DNA of 64,000 nt, taken from NCBI RefSeq assembly GCF_002575655.3, contig NC_053040.3, forward strand, positions 224,454,628-224,518,627, written 5' to 3'. Numbering within the stretch: position 1 is the first letter of the stretch; each line of letters opens with the position of its first letter. The position numbers and the translations under genes were made by a program. This stretch comes from Aegilops tauschii subsp. strangulata (lineage: Eukaryota > Streptophyta > Magnoliopsida > Poales > Poaceae). This document shows positions 58,892 to 64,000 of this stretch, one piece after another. Under the pieces are notes generated by a model. It worked only from the letters and a program-made list of their open reading frames with translations, was not told the origin of the DNA and searched no databases.

Positions 58892-60462
58892 TGATACGTC
58901 TCCAACGTATCTATAATTTTTTATTGTTCCATGCTATTATATTATCTCTTTTGGATGTTTAATGGGCTTTAATATACCTTTTTATATTTTTTGGGACTAA
59001 CCTATTAACCAAAAGCCCAGTGCAAATTGCTGTTTTTTTTGCCTATTTCAGTGTTTCGCAGAAAAGGAATATCAAACGGAACCCAAACGGAATGAAACCT
59101 TCGCGAGGATCGTTTTTGGAACAAACGCAATCCAGGAGACTTGGAGTGGACGTCAAGGAAGCCATGAGGCAGGAGGGCGCGTCCCGGGGGGGTGGGCACG
59201 CCCCCACCATCGTGGGCCCCTCGCAGCTCCACCGACCTACTTCTTTCACCTATATATACTCTTATACCCTAAAACCTTTGGGGAGAGCCACGAAACACCT
59301 TTTCCACCACCGCAACCTTTTGTACCCGTGATATCCCATCTTGGGGCCTTTTCGGAGATCTACCGGAGGGGGATTCGATCAGGAGGGCTTCTACATCAAC
59401 ACCATAGCCTCTCCGATGATGTGTGAGTAGTTTACCACAGACCTTCGGGTTCATACTTATTAGCTAGATGGCTTCTTCTCTCTCTTTGGATCTTAACACA
59501 AAGTTCTCCTCGATTCTCTTGGAGATCTATTCGATGTAACTCTTTTTGCGGTGTGTTTGCCGAGATCCGATGAATTGTGGGTTTATGAACTTGATTATCT
59601 ATGAATATTATTTAATTCTTCTCTTAATTCTTATATGCATGATTTGATATCTTTGCAAGTCTCTTCAAATTATTGGTTTAGTCTAGCCTACTAGATTGAT
59701 CTTTCTTGCAATGGGAGAAGTGCTTAGCTTTGGGTTCAATCTTGTAGTGTCCTGTCCTAGTGACAACAGGGGCAGCAAAGCACGTATTGTATTGTTGCCA
59801 TCGAGGATAAAAAGATGGGGTTTATATCACATTGCTTGAGTTTATCCCTCTACATCATGTCATCTTGCCTAATGCGTTACTCCGTTCTTATGAACTTAAT
59901 ACTCTAGATGCATGCTGGATAGTGGTCGATGTGTGGAGTAATAGTAGTAGATGCAGAATCGTTTCGGTCTACTTGACATGGACGTGATGCCTATATTCAT
60001 GATCATTGCCTTAGATATCATCATAACTATGCGCTTTTCTATCAATTGCTTGGCAGTAATTTGTTCACCCACCGTAATACATGCTATCTTGAGAGAAGCC
60101 ACTAGTGAAACCTATGGCCCCCAGGTCTACTTTACATCATATAAGTTTCCAATCTACAATTCTAGTTTACTATTTATTTTGCAATCTTTATTTTCCAATC
60201 TATACCACAAAATACCAAAAATATTTATCTTATTATCTTTATCAGACCTCACTTTTGCAAGTGATCGTGAAGGGATTGACAACCCCTTTATCGCATTGGT
60301 TGCAAGGTTCTTATTTGTTTGTGCAGGTACTAGGTGACTTGCGTGTAGTCTCCTACTGGATTGATACCTTGGTTCTCAAAAACTAAGGGAAATACTTACG
60401 CTATTTTGCTGCATCACCCTTTCCTCTTCAAGGGAAAACCAAGGCATGCTCAAGAGGTAGAA
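58892..60462 (+). repeat. Element E 3' LTR
   Basis: 1571 bp, starts TGATACGTCTCC right after 'agcttggggatgct'. The last two bases are AA where the left copy has CA. GTTAG follows. Confidence 0.92.
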
Positions 60463-61152
60463 GTTAGTGAATCCAGTGGTAGTGCGCAAGGCAAACGGGA
60501 AATGCAGGCTCTGCATTGACTTCACGAACTTGAACAAAGCCTACCCCAAAGACCCTTCCCCCTGTCGCGCATTGATCAAATTGTTGATTCTACTTCCGGA
60601 TGTGATTTGCTATCTTTCTTGGATGCGTACTCCGGGTACCATCGAATATTTATGGCCAAAGAATATGAAGAGAAGACCGTGTTCATAACTCCATGTGGCA
60701 CATACTGCTTTGTACGAATGCCTTTCGGGTTAAAGAGTGCCAGGTCCACTTTTGCAAGGGCAATAGAGGTGGGTTTTGAACCCCGGCTATACAGGAATGT
60801 AGAAGCTTATATGGATGATATGGTGGTCAAGACTAAGGACAAATCAACACTCATTCAAGATTTCAGAGAGACCTTTGCATACTTGCGCAAGATTAATTTG
60901 AAGCTAAACCCTGAGAAGTGTGTGTTTGGTGTCCCTTACGGCAAGCTCCTTGGTTTTTTTGTGTCCCAATGGGGGATACAGGCCAACCCTGACAAAATTA
61001 GAGCAATCGAGCAAATACAAGCACCCAAGACTGTTAAAGATGTAAGACGTTTGACTGGATGCGTTGCCGCACTGAGTAGGTTCATCTCCAAGTCTGTCGA
61101 GCGTGCCTTGCATTTCTTCGAAATCTTAAAGATAGCAGGCCCGATTAAGTAG
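60463..61152 (+). pseudogene. Element D reverse transcriptase
   Basis: Reads NPVVVRKANGKCRLCIDFTN, a frameshift near 60560, then LLSFLDAYSGYHRIFMAKEY, FITPCGTYCFVRMPFGLKSA, AYMDDMVVKTKDKS (catalytic YMDD near 60810) and the thumb region KCVFGVPYGKLLGFFVSQWG. A TAG ends the frame at 61150-61152. It is better preserved than element A RT, which lacks about 70 bp before YMDD. RT copies element RNA into DNA in the particle. Confidence 0.85.
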
Positions 61153-61800
61153 ACCCCGGAAGCAGAAGCAGCGCTGCAAGACCTGAAAGCCTACCTTTCC
61201 TCTGCTCCCACCTTAGTCGCGCCTAAACCACAATAGCCGTCGTTGTTATACTTAGCTGCAACGAATCAACTGGTTAGTGCAGCACTGGTGGCGCAGCCAG
61301 AAGTGGATGAGGAAGTAGCCGCAACAACTGTACCCTCCGAAGATGGAACTGAACTAGTCGAGGTAGGACTGGACACAGACCAGAGGGAGGCGGCGCAAGC
61401 CAGCGAAGGCGATCCTAAAACTGCGGCAAGGAAGAAAGTGGTGCAATGGACAGTATACTTTGTCAGCTCCCTGTTACAGGGGGCTAGGTCAAGGTAATCT
61501 GGAGTACAAAAGCTGATCTTCGGCCTTATCATGGCCTCTAGGAAACTGTGCCACTACTTCCAAGCGCATGAGATCATAGTTGTCACCCATTTTCTGCTGT
61601 AGCGCATATTGAGGAACCCCAAAGCCACAAGCAGAATAATTGAGTGGGCACTAGAATTGTCAAGCTTTGGCTTAAAGTATGAAAGCACTTCAACTATTCA
61701 GAATAGGGCATTGGCAAAGTTCATTGCAGAATGGACACTCACCCCAGACGAAGAAGTACCAGAGACAGTTCTCCCCGATAAACAGGCACCTTAGGAGTGG
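61153..61800 (+). pseudogene. Element D first RNase H and connection
   Basis: Reads TPEAEAALQDLKAYLSSAP, LAATNQLVSAALVAQPE, an acidic insertion, KKVVQWTVYFVSSLL, LIFGLIMASRKLCHYFQAH and ILRNPKATSRIIEWALELSS. At least five in-frame stops are present (61150, near 61236, 61496, 61600, 61792). This is the native gypsy RNase H/connection region of Tat-type pol. Confidence 0.75.
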
Positions 61801-62023
61801 ATCATGTATTTTGATGGTGCTTTTTCACTGCAGGGCGCCAGAGCCGGCGTGCTTCTTGTTGTGCCCACCGGAGAGCATCTCAAATATGTGGTTCAAATGC
61901 ACTTTCACCGGGAGAAGACCACCAACAACATTGCCGAGTATGAGGGGCTCCTTGTCGGACTCAGAATTGTGGTGGAATTGGGAATCGAGAAACTGTTTAT
62001 CCGCGGAGATTCTCAGCTAGTGG
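61801..62023 (+). pseudogene. Element D archaeal-type RNase H, cut by G
   Basis: Reads IMYFDGAFSLQGARAGVLLV, then NNIAEYEGLLVGLRIVVELG and FIRGDSQLVV, with the acidic residues of the second RNase H (FDGA, AEYE, GDSQ). It stops at 62023, where element G begins; no later part of D appears in the window. Confidence 0.78.
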
Positions 62024-64000
62024 TGTAACACCCCATTCATAACTTTTCCCAATATTTGGCAATATAACCATCTTATTCTTCATCAATCCCAAGTGGTTTC
62101 CTCCTTGTTGGTTTGATTTTGGGTTTTGCCTTGTTTCTTATTGCATTGTCTTCTCATTACTTGTCATATTTCTTTTTCATATGTTGCATTGTGCTTGGTG
62201 TCATCTTGCTTTCTCTTCCTCATCATGTGCATTGTGTGTATCATGCATGTTATATTGTTGCTCGACCCATGTGTGATCCATGCATGACCACCTCCTTGCA
62301 TCACATCTCCCCTCCTCCTCTTTCTTTTATTTGGCAAGTGCCATTTTCCCTACTCCATTAATGTTCAAAACTTCCTCACAATTCAGTCACCATGTCCAAA
62401 ACCTCTCTGCCAAATCTCAGCCTTATCTAAGTTGTTTTGGTTAGGGTTTAAAATGGTTCAAGTTTGAATTTAATTCAAACTTGAATTATTTTACTTCCTT
62501 TAAAAATCTCCAAACCAATTTTATTAAATAGTGCACCTTTCCAGGAGCTTGGGGATATTTTTATATCTGCCAAGTGCCTCTCCTATCCCCGTGGCCTTTT
62601 CCTTTTTTCTTCTATTTAATTATAAGCAGAGAGTAGTAAAAGGAGAAAGGGCCCACCTGGGCCTCGGCATCCCAGCGCGCCAGCCACCGCAGCCCAGAAG
62701 TCGGCCCAGCTACCCCGCGCCAGCCAGCCCAGCTACCCCGCGTGCGCGACGCCTCCGCCCTTTCTCACCAACGCACACGCTCGCCCCCCTCTGCCTCGCG
62801 ACCACGTGGCCAAGCCGGCCCCAGCCGTCAACGACTGCCCTGTAGCACGCACCCACCTTTTCCCTCTCCTCTCACCTTTGCCATGGGGACCGCGAGCACG
62901 AGCGTGATGGCGTGCTCCGTCCCATCGCCCTAGCCCCTACTTAACCCCTCTCCTTGCACAACCACCTCCTAGGGTTCCCCTCTTCCTTCCCCCGCCACCG
63001 CCGGGCGTTTAGACCACCGGATCCGTCGCGCCACCACCGTCTCGAGTGCATCCGAGTGCACGGCCTCATCGCCGGTGTGCTCACCGTCGTCTTCAGCTCT
63101 GCCGACCGTGTCCTTCGTCTTCCTCGACGTCGACCTCATCCTCGTCGTCGACTACGTGGAGCCGGAGCCCTCTGCAGCGACCTCTTCTTCCCCTTCTTCG
63201 ACTCCGCTGTCGACGTCTCTGTCCACTTCACGCCAAGCCGAGCACCCCATCGTGTTCGTGGTGAGCTTACGCACATCCCCAACCTTTTTCCCCCTTCACT
63301 AGCTTGCTCTACCGTAGTTTCCCATGGCCGCCCGAGCTCATCGCCATCGGGCCTCGTCTCCGGCGGGGATCCCGACCCCTTTAGCCTCGCCGCTTCGGTC
63401 CATCGTTCAAGCCGTGGCACGTGGAACTCGCTTAGCTCCTCTGCCGCGCCTGTCGTCCTCTCCAGCGTGTAGCACGAGCTCGACGTTGCCACCTCTGTCA
63501 CCGCGTCGCCGGCGTCATTTCCGTCGTCGTCCGGCGCCGCGCTTGCCATGCGTACGTGCGGGATCACCTGCTGATCCTCATGCGTGTCTCCGTCGCCCCT
63601 TTTGGCCACCGGAGACAGCTTCGGCGAGCCCTCCGCCGCCTCCGGTCGCGCCGTCGCCCTCCCCTGCTTCCCCTGTTCCGCACGGGTGGCACCAGCGGGC
63701 CCCACTGGTCAGCCACACGCCCAGCCAGCCCCACTGCGCAGCCTCACACGCAAGCCGACCCTACCTTCCATGCTCACACCCACACACACAGCCACGTGGC
63801 CCTCGGGCCCAGCAGTCAGCCTAACAGCTGGCAACCGCCTGGGTGCACCTAGTGATTTCTCGTTTTCTGTTTTTATTCCAGATTCGGTATATGCCAGATT
63901 TGGCATATGCTGAGGTTTCCTTTTTAGGCAGTTTATTTGTTTTTCATATTTGTGGGGATTTATCTACTGCAACATAGACATATTATATATGTTCTTGGGG
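62024..64000 (+). mobile_element. Element G: start of a large LTR, runs off the window
   Basis: Begins TGTAACACCCC directly after the D RNase H codons. The first 600 bp are AT/T-rich, 62640-63850 is strongly GC-rich with open frames on both strands, and the last 150 bp are AT-rich again. This AT-GC-AT layout and TGTAAC start resemble the C LTR, suggesting another large-LTR gypsy element. No second LTR or TSD can be seen, and the several long ORFs are best explained by base composition. Confidence 0.6.
62459..62483. repeat. 25-bp palindrome in element G
   Basis: Perfect inverted repeat with 12-base arms (CAAGTTTGAATT and its complement) around a single T. It lies in the AT-rich part of the presumed LTR, ahead of the GC block. 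Confidence 0.85.

Larger units (their letters stand above)
52225..60462 (+). mobile_element. Element E: Athila-type element lacking pol
   Basis: An 8238-bp insertion in the D reverse transcriptase, with LTRs 52225-53796 and 58892-60462 and TSD GTTAG (52220-52224, 60463-60467). The order is LTR, tRNA-Asp PBS, Gag, DLGAS-type protease, long non-coding region, purine tract, LTR. No RT or integrase is present. LTR, PBS, protease and 3' region match element B, but E keeps a Gag core that B lacks. The LTR copies differ by several substitutions and a 16-bp deletion near 52411. Confidence 0.92.
27269..62023 (+). mobile_element. Element D: Tat-type Ty3/gypsy, split by C, E and G
   Basis: Plus-strand relative of element A: 5' LTR, PBS, Gag and protease to 31095; [C 31096-51837]; protease/RT linker 51838-52224; [E 52225-60462]; RT and both RNase H domains to 62023; then G begins. 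Integrase and the 3' LTR lie outside the window or are lost. Direct 5-bp repeats bracket C (AGTGT) and E (GTTAG), proving that the pieces were once contiguous. Many in-frame TAG/TAA stops show it is long dead. Confidence 0.85.

Noticed and set aside
62531..63913. Several 75-190 codon ORFs on both strands
   Set aside because: GC-rich block of element G; low-complexity Ser/Pro/Arg/Ala translations with no domain.

Overview
The window looks like grass nuclear DNA, most probably from the wheat tribe (Triticeae). It holds almost no intact host gene. Nearly everything from 2.2 kb onward is transposable elements nested inside one another: large Ty3/gypsy elements, one Copia remnant and several CACTA DNA-transposon ends. 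Together with a broken F-box/FBD-type gene, this is the texture of Triticeae intergenic space. Family assignments rest on protein motifs, long terminal repeat (LTR) ends, primer-binding sites (PBS) and target-site duplications (TSD) read by eye; no database search was run.

Left part (1-4695): a degenerate F-box/LRR/FBD gene with two recognisable introns and several frameshifts (66-1934). It is followed by two CACTA pieces; one carries a captured 3'-5' exonuclease-like gene (3255-3937), the other keeps only that gene's 3' end.

Middle-left (4696-21761): element A, a minus-strand Ty3/gypsy element of the Tat type with two RNase H domains, heavily mutated. Its pol is split by element B (9447-16866, minus strand, TSD GCTGC), an Athila-type element with Gag/protease remnants but no reverse transcriptase. 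From 21762 to 27268 lie older fragments: a Copia Gag plus LTR (H), an Athila-type LTR fragment, a CACTA end, and the start of a Transposase_28-like ('putative gypsy type transposon') gene.

Right part (27269-62023): element D, a plus-strand Tat-type element of the same family as A. It is interrupted three times. Element C (31096-51837, TSD AGTGT) is a large-LTR element with a multi-zinc-knuckle Gag and no pol domains. C itself contains F (37982-48690, minus strand, TSD GTAAC), a chromovirus with a nearly complete gag-pol, a chromodomain and an extra upstream ORF. Element E (52225-60462, TSD GTTAG) is an Athila-type relative of B. Element G begins at 62024 and runs off the window.

How the pieces relate: C and F look like a dependent/autonomous pair. 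They share LTR termini, an LTR-start hairpin, the initiator-Met tRNA PBS and the purine-tract region, yet only F encodes pol. B and E depend in the same way on an Athila-type partner not in the window. The most unusual items are the 243-residue ORF upstream of F gag, the zinc-knuckle array of C, the paired-arm hairpin at the C and F LTR starts, and the insertion of F six bases into the C LTR, which makes a head-to-head LTR palindrome.
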